Assembly: GCA_017622055.1 (NCBI GenBank)
Contig: JAGARY010000494.1
Span: 1 to 8,476, forward strand
Direction of reading: 5' to 3'
DNA from: Treponema sp.
Lineage (GTDB): Bacteria; Spirochaetota; Spirochaetia; Treponematales; Treponemataceae
Length of the DNA stretch: 8,476 bases
Positions 1-6,497 of the stretch are shown here, piece after piece. Within the stretch, counting starts at the first letter, position 1. Each line of letters starts with the position of its first letter. The notes beneath the pieces were generated by a model, which saw only the letters and a list, made by a program, of their open reading frames with translations, was not told the DNA's origin and made no database searches. Position numbers and translations under genes: made by a program.

Positions 1-1
1 T

Positions 2-103
2 AATCGGTATGTAGTTGTTTGTCAAGAAGAACATCCTCGTATAACAGATGGAATAGAAATTTTACCATGGAAGTATTTTTTCGAAGAACTATGGAAGAAA
101 TAA
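2..103 (+). CDS. 3' end of an unidentified protein gene (partial)
   Basis: An open frame enters from the left edge and runs 33 codons to a TAA at 101-103. The predicted tail is rich in aromatic and charged residues and ends in LPWKYFFEELWKK. The other plus frames give stops or less protein-like composition here, and the stop is followed by a hairpin and a convergent gene, which is the layout expected of a real gene end. I do not recognise the family. The fragment is too short to assign a domain, and no signal peptide or start can be seen because the gene begins outside the window. Confidence 0.55.
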   Translation, partial: NRYVVVCQEEHPRITDGIEILPWKYFFEELWKK

Positions 104-142
104 TTAATATTGCACTTGGCAGAAACTTCGGTACAATTTAGC

Positions 143-165
143 GAAGGGGGGAGCCTTCCCCCTTC
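143..165. terminator. GC-rich hairpin between two convergent genes
   Basis: The arms GAAGGGGG (143-150) and CCCCCTTC (158-165) are perfectly complementary. In plus-strand RNA a G-U and an A-U pair can extend the stem to 10 bp around a GCC triloop. It lies between the stop of the left partial gene (103) and the stop of the GH1 gene (176-178), so it could end transcription from either side. Neither direction has a good T-tract (the plus side continues CTAACGCC, the minus side GCTAAATT). It may act as a weak terminator or as a 3'-end stabilising structure. Confidence 0.5.
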
Positions 166-175
166 CTAACGCCTT

Positions 176-1498
176 CTACAAATTTTCCCCGTTTGATTCA
201 ATCACATCTTTGTACCAATATGCAGAATCTTTTAGAGTGCGTTTTTGTGTTTTGTAATCAACGTGAACAATTCCAAAGCGTGGGTTGTAGCCTTTTGCCC
301 ATTCAAAATTGTCCATGAATGACCATTGAAAATATCCGTCAACTTCGCAACCTTCGTCAGCTGCTTTTTTTAGGCCTTTTAAGTAGCGGTGCAAAAAGTC
401 AATTCTGTTTGGATCGTGAACTTTTCCGTCCAAACTTACCCAGTCATGAGCCGACATCCCGTTTTCTGTGATGATGATTGGCAATTTGTATCGTCCGTAA
501 TTTAATTTTACTCCCCATTCCAACGCTTGTGGATAAATATCCCAATTTAATTCTGTGTGTGCTGTTCCAAACGGACGAACGTAATCCCCTTGGTACGACG
601 CTTCGTAAATGTTTAATCCAATAAAATCAATTTTTTCGTTGATTATTTTCATTTCTTCGTCTGTAAATGCAGGGAACATATCCCCAGCTTCTTGAATCAA
701 TTTTTCGCCGTATTTTCCAAAAACAATTGGGTCAAGCCAATAATCTGTAGACCAGAAAAATCCTCCTAAGCCCCCTGCAAAATATGATTTTTCTGCATCT
801 TTTATATCTGCTTCTGTAATTGGAATTTTTGGTTGAGTTGCAAGTGTAATTCCAATTTTTGCATCAGAAACTACTGAACGAATTGCTCTAACTGCTTTTC
901 CGTGGGCAAGGTGAATGTTGTGTCCTATGTAAAGCAAATCTTTATCGCCAAGTTTTATTCCTGGTGCGTGAACTCCTTGTGAATATCCGCAGCCCATAAA
1001 AACAGAAGGTTCATTAAATGTAATATAGTTTTTTACGCGGTCGCCAAAATTTTCTGCAATTACGTTTGCGTAAGCTTCAAACCAATTAACAGAATCTTTA
1101 TTCAACCATCCACCTTTAAGATACAATGCATAAGGCAAATCCCAGTGATATAGTGTAATAAATGGTGTGATGTTATATTTTAGTAATTCATCAATCAAAT
1201 TATTGTAAAAATCAATTCCTTTTTGATTTACAGTTCCAATTCCTTCTGGGAAAATTCTTGCCCAAGAAATGGAAAATCTATAGGCTTTTAATCCACATTC
1301 TGCCATCAATTTTACATCTTCTTTGTATTTGTGATAGTGATCGCAAGCAATGTCTCCTGTTGATTTATCTTCGATTTTTCCTGGTTGATGTGTAAATTCA
1401 TCCCAAATGTTTGAACCTTTTCCATCTTCATTCCAAGCACCTTCAATTTGATAAGAAGCTGTTGCAGCTCCCCACATAAATCCCTTTTTAAAACCCAT
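176..1498 (-). CDS. GH1 beta-glucosidase (cytoplasmic)
   Basis: This 440-residue protein is a complete glycoside hydrolase family 1 enzyme, a retaining exo-glycosidase that releases glucose (or a related sugar) from the non-reducing end of cellobiose-like beta-glucosides. Visible hallmarks are the N-terminal FMWGAATASYQIEG signature (Q17), H118-W119, the acid/base glutamate E163 in TFNEP, N296/Y298, the nucleophile E345 in ITENG, and W392 and E399-W400 in the sugar-binding loop. The DNFEWAKGY...RFG form of this loop is that of plain glucosidases; phospho-beta-glucosidases carry a different Ser/Lys/Tyr phosphate-binding loop. Length is normal for the family. No signal peptide is present, so it should act in the cytoplasm on imported oligosaccharides. 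The ATG at 1498 is preceded by AAGGAAG (1504-1510). The gene is transcribed alone, divergently from the GGDEF gene. Exact substrate (gluco-, galacto- or fuco-side) cannot be read from sequence alone. Confidence 0.95.
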   Translation of the reverse strand: MGFKKGFMWGAATASYQIEGAWNEDGKGSNIWDEFTHQPGKIEDKSTGDIACDHYHKYKEDVKLMAECGLKAYRFSISWARIFPEGIGTVNQKGIDFYNNLIDELLKYNITPFITLYHWDLPYALYLKGGWLNKDSVNWFEAYANVIAENFGDRVKNYITFNEPSVFMGCGYSQGVHAPGIKLGDKDLLYIGHNIHLAHGKAVRAIRSVVSDAKIGITLATQPKIPITEADIKDAEKSYFAGGLGGFFWSTDYWLDPIVFGKYGEKLIQEAGDMFPAFTDEEMKIINEKIDFIGLNIYEASYQGDYVRPFGTAHTELNWDIYPQALEWGVKLNYGRYKLPIIITENGMSAHDWVSLDGKVHDPNRIDFLHRYLKGLKKAADEGCEVDGYFQWSFMDNFEWAKGYNPRFGIVHVDYKTQKRTLKDSAYWYKDVIESNGENL

Positions 1499-1564
1499 AG
1501 TTTCTTCCTTGCAAAATGTTTTTTATCATATTTTTAGCATATATAAAGTTATGCCTTATAAATG

Positions 1565-1570
1565 ATTATA
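1565..1570 (-). promoter_or_regulatory. Candidate -10 element of the GH1 gene promoter
   Basis: The minus strand reads TATAAT, an exact consensus -10, 66 bp upstream of the GH1 start codon. The hexamer 17 bp further upstream (CATATC) is a poor -35, so the promoter would be weak or activator-dependent. In DNA this AT-rich, a chance match is quite possible. Confidence 0.35.
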
Positions 1571-1668
1571 GTCTAAAAATTAAAAGTGATATGAAAGAAA
1601 ATATACTAAAATAGAATAAAAGAATGTTTTTAAATTATTTAAATTTGCTTTAATCAAAAAAAATTGAC

Positions 1669-1692
1669 ATCCTCGTGCCTCGACACGAGGAT
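1669..1692. repeat. Perfect GC-rich inverted repeat (hairpin) in the divergent spacer
   Basis: Arms ATCCTCGTG (1669-1677) and CACGAGGAT (1684-1692) are perfectly complementary over 9 bp around the 6-nt loop CCTCGA. The loop repeats CCTCG, so a smaller alternative hairpin (1678-1682 with 1686-1690) is also possible. Read on the minus strand the stem is followed after GTCAA by eight T residues (complement of 1656-1663), the form of an intrinsic terminator. On the plus side only CTTTCTCT follows. It is an isolated GC-rich island in an AT-rich spacer. It could be a terminator for antisense transcription out of the GGDEF gene, a small-RNA end, or the relic of an IS200/IS605-type hairpin end. Confidence 0.65.
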
Positions 1693-1809
1693 CTTTCTCT
1701 ACAATTTAACTTTTCTTTCATTTTATTCACATTTTATAAAATAATGATGGTAATAACTTTCATTATATGCGATAATTAATGAAATCATTTCTAAACTGGA
1801 GATTGTTAT

Positions 1810-3099
1810 ATGTCTGATTTTACTAAAGAAAATATTTCTGATTTGTTATTTCAAAATGTTGATTCAATTGTTATTGTAGATGCTCAAAAAGGAAGTTATC
1901 AGGCGGTAAAAAGGACTGGGTTATTTGAAAAAATAATCCAAGATACAGGAAGCTATAATGATCTTTTAAAAAGATTGTGGTTTAATATTAACAATAGTTC
2001 AAACCAAATTTCTATGGATTATCAAGTTTTTGTTCCAATGCTTGGGAAATTCAGTGGAAAATATTCAAATAAAATCAACTTTCTTTACGAAGATGTAATT
2101 CACTGTGTTCAAATTGCAATTTATCCTTTAGATACTCAAAATACACAATATTTATTTTTGCTTGATGAACTAGATAACAGTGAATATATTCGTGATTTCG
2201 CGGCAAATAATAAAGTTGATACAATAAAAAATTCTTATCTTTTTTCAATGTATGTTGATTTAATAAAAGATACAACTCACGGTATTAATGTTACAGAAAT
2301 TTCAAATGATTCAATGAATTATGCTGTTTCTTATTCTACTTGGCGTCATACAATTGTAAATATGATTGAACCTGATGATCAAAGTTTATTTTTAAAACGT
2401 ACAAGTCCAGAATATCTTAAAGCAAATCTTTTACCAGGAAAAACAACTTCTTTTGATTGTCAAATGAAGAATCTTGCAGGGGATTATATTTGGGTTAAAT
2501 TGATTTTTAGCAGATCAAATACTACAAATGAAGATGATTTTAGATTTGTTTATATGGTGCAAAATATTCATGAAGAATCAATGGAACTTTTTGAAACATT
2601 AAAAAAATATGAAAATCTTGCTTCAAAAGATACATTAACAAATATTTTTAATCATGGAAGAATTGAAACAGAAATTGTAAATGCAATTGAGTCATTAAAA
2701 ATTACAGATTCACCAATTTCTATTATGATGTTTGATATTGACTATTTTAAAAAAGTAAATGATGTGTATGGACATTCTGTTGGTGATAACGTGCTAAAAC
2801 AATTTGTAAAAATTATTTGTGATTTCTTTGAACCTTACAATACAAAAATTGGACGATGGGGTGGCGAAGAATTTGTTTGTGTATGTTATGACAATACTTT
2901 TGATAACGTAAAAAAATTAGCTGAAGAAGTAAGAAAAAAAATAGAATCAGAAAGTTTTGATTCAGTTGTAAAAGTTACATGTAGTATTGGGCTTACAGAA
3001 CTTCAACCTAATGACACACCATTAGTTGCTTTTAATCGTGTTGATAGTGCAATGTATCAAGCAAAAAATAATGGTAGAAATCAGGTTGTAATAAAATAA
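1810..3099 (+). CDS. GGDEF-domain diguanylate cyclase with PAS-like sensory regions
   Basis: The 429-residue protein ends in a GGDEF domain (about 265-429), which in active members condenses two GTP into cyclic di-GMP. Metal- and nucleotide-binding features are present: FDIDYFKKVND (D309, N317, D318), GHSVGD (D326) and the signature GGEEF at 351-355, an accepted active variant. The C-terminal AMYQAKNNGRN motif is also typical. The product-inhibition I-site, normally RxxD just before the signature, is PYNT at 342-345, so feedback inhibition is probably lost. Residues about 140-255 resemble a PAS fold, and residues 1-125 may be a more diverged one. The linker at about 255-275, ending in SKDTLT, is the usual signalling helix. 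No membrane segment or signal peptide is seen, so it should be a cytosolic sensor whose ligand is unknown. Start: ATG with GGAGA 7 nt upstream. It faces the GH16 gene tail to tail, 5 bp apart. Confidence 0.92.
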   Translation: MSDFTKENISDLLFQNVDSIVIVDAQKGSYQAVKRTGLFEKIIQDTGSYNDLLKRLWFNINNSSNQISMDYQVFVPMLGKFSGKYSNKINFLYEDVIHCVQIAIYPLDTQNTQYLFLLDELDNSEYIRDFAANNKVDTIKNSYLFSMYVDLIKDTTHGINVTEISNDSMNYAVSYSTWRHTIVNMIEPDDQSLFLKRTSPEYLKANLLPGKTTSFDCQMKNLAGDYIWVKLIFSRSNTTNEDDFRFVYMVQNIHEESMELFETLKKYENLASKDTLTNIFNHGRIETEIVNAIESLKITDSPISIMMFDIDYFKKVNDVYGHSVGDNVLKQFVKIICDFFEPYNTKIGRWGGEEFVCVCYDNTFDNVKKLAEEVRKKIESESFDSVVKVTCSIGLTELQPNDTPLVAFNRVDSAMYQAKNNGRNQVVIK

Positions 3100-3112
3100 T
3101 TGAATTATTTTA
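3092..3112. terminator. AT-only palindrome spanning both convergent stop codons
   Basis: TAAAATAATT (3092-3101) and AATTATTTTA (3103-3112) are perfect inverted copies around a single G. The palindrome contains the GGDEF stop (3097-3099) and the GH16 stop (3105-3107). As RNA it would fold with a small loop into a stem of about 8 A-U pairs, with U-rich ends in both directions. It is the only candidate for a shared bidirectional terminator because the genes are 5 bp apart. With no G-C pairs the hairpin would be weak, so the terminator reading is uncertain although the palindrome itself is clear. Confidence 0.45.
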
Positions 3113-3935
3113 GTTTGTACGCAGCAATATAATCTACATACATCTTGGCTGGGAGTAGAGATTCGTCAATTGGACCTCCCCATGTTCCGAATTCTGCTGT
3201 AATTTTGATGTATGTAGGAACTGTATTTGTTCCGCCGTAATCATTTCCGTCTGCATCCCAAATTAATTCTTCATCAAGATACAATTTGTAGCCTTTTGAA
3301 TCCCAAACAAAAACGCATTCATGCCATTGGTTAAAAAACTCGTCATTTATAAAATATTTACTGCCATTTGATTTGTGGCTATCTCCGTATCCGTCCCAGT
3401 GTACAGCAGAATTTATGTATTGTTTTTTTCCTTCTTCCTGCCACGGATCATTTGCTAAAATTTCAATGATGTCAATTTCTGCACCGTTTGTAGCACCTTT
3501 TCCAATTCTTCCTTGTTCATCGCACATCAACCAAATTGCGTACCATAATCCCGAAGATTTTTCTGCTTTAAAACGGAATTTGTATAATCCTTCTGCTTGT
3601 TTAAATTTATTTTTTGTTCTAACGGCACCGCTATAAAGTGAATTTCCTTGTTTTTTGCATTCAATTACAAGATTCCCGTCTTCTAAATATGAACAATCAT
3701 TTTTCCAATAGCCACCAACATCTTGGCGTTGCCATTCAGGACATTTTTCCCATTTTTTTGTATTTAATTTTGTTCCAGAAAAATCATCATAAAATGTCTG
3801 AACATAATTTTTTTCCATAAATTGCATTTCTTCACCGTATGTTTTTTGTCCCGAATTAGAAGATGATGCACAACATACAAAAGAAAAAATCAAAACTAAA
3901 GTTGGAATAAGAACAATTAAAAATTTGTTAATCAT
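3105..3935 (-). CDS. GH16 endo-beta-glucanase, predicted lipoprotein
   Basis: The 276-residue protein is a glycoside hydrolase family 16 enzyme, a retaining endo-hydrolase of beta-1,3 or mixed beta-1,3/1,4-glucans such as laminarin or lichenan. The catalytic motif EIDIIE (nucleophile E153, D155, acid/base E158) has the extra residue typical of the laminarinase-like branch. Other family features are DDFSGTKLNTKKW (51-62), the GLWYAIWLM strand (129-137) and the AVHWDGYG segment (177-184). The N-terminus has a lysine, a hydrophobic stretch (5-20) and a double cysteine FVCC at 19-22. Lipidation at C22 (preceded by C21) would suit the relaxed spirochaete lipobox, placing the enzyme outside the inner membrane. 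The ATG begins 1 bp after the folC stop, with only a weak GGAAA inside the end of folC, so it is probably translated by coupling. It is the last gene of the minus-strand run. Exact glucan specificity is not determinable here. Confidence 0.9.
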   Translation of the reverse strand: MINKFLIVLIPTLVLIFSFVCCASSSNSGQKTYGEEMQFMEKNYVQTFYDDFSGTKLNTKKWEKCPEWQRQDVGGYWKNDCSYLEDGNLVIECKKQGNSLYSGAVRTKNKFKQAEGLYKFRFKAEKSSGLWYAIWLMCDEQGRIGKGATNGAEIDIIEILANDPWQEEGKKQYINSAVHWDGYGDSHKSNGSKYFINDEFFNQWHECVFVWDSKGYKLYLDEELIWDADGNDYGGTNTVPTYIKITAEFGTWGGPIDESLLPAKMYVDYIAAYKLK

Positions 3936-3936
3936 T

Positions 3937-5262
3937 TTAACTATTTTCCATATCCTTCATAATTTTTTTTGCTTCAGAAACCAAATAAAAGGAACCTGTA
4001 ATTAACAAAATTTCGTCTTTCTGTTTTGTTTCTTCAAGGGCTTGTTTAATAATTTTTTTGTAATCAATATCAGAAGTAAAATCTAGCTTTGCATTTTTAA
4101 ATGCTTCAATTCCTGCTAGCAAATCTGATTGTTTTTGACTTCCCGGAATTGTTAAATAAATCTTGTTAAATTTATTTTTGAATAACAAAGAAATATCTTT
4201 TATATCTTTGTCGGCAGCACATGCAAACAAAAGATTTACAGTTTTTTCTGGGTAAAGAGCGTCCAAAGTTTCTAATGTTAATTTTATGCTGTTGTAAGTG
4301 TGGGCTCCATCAAAAATTACTGAATCACAAATTTCAAATCTTCCTGGAAGTTTTGCTTTTGCAAGGCCTGTTTCAATAACACTTTCGTCCATATTTGGAA
4401 ACAATTTTTTTATTGCAACGGCAGCCATTGCCGCATTTTCTGCGTGTTTTGAACCAAGCAAACTAAGATTTGTTTTAATTTGTCTGTCAAAAATTGGACT
4501 TTCAAGCAAAATAGACATTGATTTTGAATTTGAATCAAATGAGTAATCAATTTTATTTACAAGTTCATCAATAAAATAGCAAGGAGCGTAATTTTCTTTT
4601 GCCTTTTCTTTAAAAACATTTTTTACACTTTCTGATTGCTGTTTTGCCACAATTACAGGTGTACATTTTTTTATTATTCCTGCTTTTTCTGCAGCAACTT
4701 TTTCTATTGTGTCGCCTAAAAATTCTGAATGTTCCAATTCAATTGGTGTAATACAACAAAGTTTTGGACGTAAAATATTTGTAGCATCCAAACGGCCGCC
4801 CAACCCAACTTCATAAACCGCCCAATCCACTTGCGCATTTTTAAAACATAAAAAAGCATAAAGTGTAACAAGTTCAAACCAAGTTAAAGGACGTTGTGCT
4901 GGCAATTCTTCTGGAATAATAGATTCAATTTTTGGAACTAATTGCTTTACAGTTTGTTCGTAAATTTCTTCAGGCAAAAAAGAATCTGGAAAAGTAATTC
5001 TTTCTCTAAAATCTAAAATGTGTGGAGAACTATAAACTCCAGTTTTATAACCTGCTTCTTGAAGAATGCTTGCAATCATTCTAGAAACAGAACCTTTTCC
5101 CTTTGAGCCTGCAACGTGAAAATTAGGGGCAAAATCTTGTGGATTATCAAATCTTTTGCACAAAAAATCAATTGTGTCTAACCAAAAAATATTTTTTTGT
5201 GGTCTTTTTTCAAAATTGAGATAATCGTCTAACCAACTGATAAAAACTTCTACCGCATTCAT
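3937..5262 (-). CDS. folC: Folylpolyglutamate synthase / dihydrofolate synthase
   Basis: The 441-residue protein matches FolC of the Mur-ligase superfamily, a cytoplasmic ATP-dependent ligase that adds glutamate to tetrahydrofolates and, in many bacteria, to dihydropteroate. Visible motifs are the P-loop GSKGKGS at 52-58 (usual family form GTNGKGS), SSPH (78-81), EVGLGGRLDATN (151-162), the EH pair at 177-178 where DH is usual, AEKAGI (191-196, with the lysine that is carbamylated in this superfamily), HAENAAMA (273-280), LPGRFE (305-310) and DGAH (318-321). Length is normal. Whether it has both activities or only the polyglutamylation step cannot be decided. It lies 47 bp after the dehydrogenase gene and 1 bp before GH16. 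The start ATG has only a poor ribosome site (GTAAGA). TATAAT on the minus strand at 5272-5277 could be a private -10, but would give an almost leaderless message. Confidence 0.93.
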   Translation of the reverse strand: MNAVEVFISWLDDYLNFEKRPQKNIFWLDTIDFLCKRFDNPQDFAPNFHVAGSKGKGSVSRMIASILQEAGYKTGVYSSPHILDFRERITFPDSFLPEEIYEQTVKQLVPKIESIIPEELPAQRPLTWFELVTLYAFLCFKNAQVDWAVYEVGLGGRLDATNILRPKLCCITPIELEHSEFLGDTIEKVAAEKAGIIKKCTPVIVAKQQSESVKNVFKEKAKENYAPCYFIDELVNKIDYSFDSNSKSMSILLESPIFDRQIKTNLSLLGSKHAENAAMAAVAIKKLFPNMDESVIETGLAKAKLPGRFEICDSVIFDGAHTYNSIKLTLETLDALYPEKTVNLLFACAADKDIKDISLLFKNKFNKIYLTIPGSQKQSDLLAGIEAFKNAKLDFTSDIDYKKIIKQALEETKQKDEILLITGSFYLVSEAKKIMKDMENS

Positions 5263-5309
5263 ATCTTACTAATTATAATACTAAAATTGGAAATAGCAAT
5301 CAATAAAAA

Positions 5310-6254
5310 TTAATTTACCACATTTTGTGGATTATGATTTATCCAGGCTTTTAGATTTTCGTAGGCAATTCCTTGTAAACGTTTTCTAGTTTCAAGTGGT
5401 GCCCATGCAATATGAGGTGTTATTATGCAGTTTTTTATTCCTAGCAAAGGAGAGTTTTTGCTCATTGGTTCTTCTGTAACAACATCTGCTGCATATCCTG
5501 CAATTTGATTTTCTTTTAATGCTTTTGCTAAATCTTCTTCTACAACAAATCCGCCTCGAGCGGTGTTAATTAAATATGCTGATTTTTTCATTAATGATAA
5601 AGAATCTTTATTTATGATATTTTTTGTTTTTTCTGTTAATGGAGCATGCAAACTTAAAAAATCTGATTGCTTTAAAAGTTCTTCAAAAGAAACTAGGGGA
5701 GGCATATTTTCTTTTGGTGTTCTTGTGTTGCAAATTACATTCATTCCAAATGCTTTTGCTATTTCTGCAACTTTTGAACCAATATTTCCGTATCCAAAAA
5801 TTCCAAGAGTTTTTCCTGCCAATTCAAGTAATGGAAGTTTCCAATATGTAAAATCTGGACAGTTTATCCAATCTTTGTTTTGAACAGATTCATTGTGAAC
5901 GCTTACATGATTTGTAAAATGCAAAATAAATGAAAAAACATGTTGAGCAACTGCATTTGTACTATATGATGGAATATTTGTTACGATTATATTTCTTTGA
6001 CGAGCGGCTTCAATATCAACAACGTTGTACCCAGTTGCTAAAACTCCAATATATTTTAGGTTAGGGCATTGTGAAAGAATTTCGTCTGTAATTGGCACTT
6101 TATTTAAAAAGATTGCATCTGAATCGCCAATTCTTTGAGTAATTTGATTTTCTGTAGTTCTAGGATACACTGTAATCTGGGCAAGTTCTTTGAACATATC
6201 CCAAGAAACATCCCCAGGATTTACAGCGTATCCATCAAGTATTGTTAGTTTCAT
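5310..6254 (-). CDS. D-2-hydroxyacid dehydrogenase, glycerate dehydrogenase/hydroxypyruvate reductase type
   Basis: The 314-residue protein is a complete member of the D-isomer-specific 2-hydroxyacid dehydrogenase family, which interconverts a 2-oxoacid and a D-2-hydroxyacid with NAD(P). Its substrate-binding half contains the LATGYNVVDI stretch (72-81) and VPSYST-like IPSYSTNAVAQH (94-105), both resembling the HprA/glycerate dehydrogenase branch. The dinucleotide fold has GYGNIG at 154-159. Catalytic residues are R233 (NTARGG), E262 (VVTEEP) and H281 (TPHIAW). After the second Rossmann strand the usual aspartate that selects NAD is replaced by N176, followed by T177-R178, so NADP use is possible. 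It is cytoplasmic. Its ATG directly abuts the TAA of the small HMA-like gene, and GGA inside the last codons of that gene is the only ribosome site, so translation is probably coupled. Hydroxypyruvate/glycerate is the best substrate guess; other 2-oxoacids remain possible. Confidence 0.9.
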   Translation of the reverse strand: MKLTILDGYAVNPGDVSWDMFKELAQITVYPRTTENQITQRIGDSDAIFLNKVPITDEILSQCPNLKYIGVLATGYNVVDIEAARQRNIIVTNIPSYSTNAVAQHVFSFILHFTNHVSVHNESVQNKDWINCPDFTYWKLPLLELAGKTLGIFGYGNIGSKVAEIAKAFGMNVICNTRTPKENMPPLVSFEELLKQSDFLSLHAPLTEKTKNIINKDSLSLMKKSAYLINTARGGFVVEEDLAKALKENQIAGYAADVVTEEPMSKNSPLLGIKNCIITPHIAWAPLETRKRLQGIAYENLKAWINHNPQNVVN

Positions 6255-6464
6255 TTATCCTAAAACATCAACTCCAGCACCTTGAATTGCTGCGTTAATT
6301 GCATCTTCAATTCCAGCTGTGCCTTCATCAAAATCAACCAATACCTGGGCTTTGTCAACATTTGCAGTTACACTTGTAACTCCAGCAACTGCTGAAACAG
6401 CGTTTTGAACGTTTCCTGCAGTTCCTTCATCAAACATCCCAACTACATAAATCTTCTTTTGCAT
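6255..6464 (-). CDS. Small cysteine-free HMA-like (heavy-metal-associated fold) protein
   Basis: This 69-residue protein resembles a single heavy-metal-associated domain (CopZ/MerP type): a first strand KIYVVGM, then a helix NVQNAVSAVAGVTSV, then the strand ANVDKAQVLVDFD, then the helix IEDAINAAIQGAG. The metal-binding CxxC that should follow GM at 9-10 is absent; the position reads FDEGTAG, and the protein has no cysteine at all. FDEGTAG occurs again at 45-51, at the start of the second helix. It is therefore unlikely to be an ordinary copper chaperone; it may be a binding or scaffold domain of unknown role. The start is secure: AGGAG (complement of 6471-6475) lies 6 nt before the ATG. It is the first gene of the run leading to the dehydrogenase, folC and GH16, and its stop codon touches the next start. 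Fold assignment is by pattern only. Confidence 0.8.
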   Translation of the reverse strand: MQKKIYVVGMFDEGTAGNVQNAVSAVAGVTSVTANVDKAQVLVDFDEGTAGIEDAINAAIQGAGVDVLG

Positions 6465-6497
6465 TTTTTACTCCTAAGAAATGCGATTTATAATTGT

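Larger units (their letters stand above)
1499..1809. promoter_or_regulatory. Divergent intergenic region between GH1 and GGDEF genes
   Basis: About 310 bp of very AT-rich DNA holds the start regions of both divergent genes. On the GGDEF side GGAGA at 1798-1802 sits 7 nt before the ATG and is a good ribosome binding site. Possible -10 elements there are GATAAT (1771-1776) and TATAAA (1735-1740), but neither has a convincing -35. On the GH1 side there is a clear TATAAT, listed separately. A GC-rich hairpin lies in the middle, also listed separately. TTTTTAG (1531-1537) and CTAAAAA (1573-1579) form a loose inverted pair flanking the GH1 promoter, weak evidence for an operator. I see no open frame with coding character. 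Confidence 0.5.

Noticed and set aside
31..40. ACATCCTCGT also occurs at 1667-1676 in the spacer hairpin, suggesting a shared mobile end.
   Set aside because: A 10-bp match is expected many times by chance in a window of this length, and the left copy lies inside a coding frame without the second hairpin arm.
176..1498. Phospho-beta-glucosidase (PTS-linked) as the GH1 function.
   Set aside because: The C-terminal loop is DNFEWAKGY, the glucosidase form; the phosphate-binding Ser-Lys-Tyr pattern is absent and no PTS gene is nearby.
1664..1669. TTGACA, a perfect -35 hexamer on the plus strand before the GGDEF gene.
   Set aside because: The hexamer 17 bp downstream is GAGGAT, inside the hairpin arm, which is not a usable -10.
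2075..2275. Minus-strand open frame opposite the GGDEF gene.
   Set aside because: It lies wholly within the first third of a well-supported plus-strand gene and shows no family features.
3373..3636. Plus-strand open frame opposite GH16.
   Set aside because: It is a shadow of the GH16 gene, whose catalytic motif lies in the same stretch on the other strand.
5563..5883. Plus-strand open frame of about 106 codons opposite the dehydrogenase.
   Set aside because: The minus-strand frame has all family motifs here; the plus frame has no recognisable domain or ribosome site.
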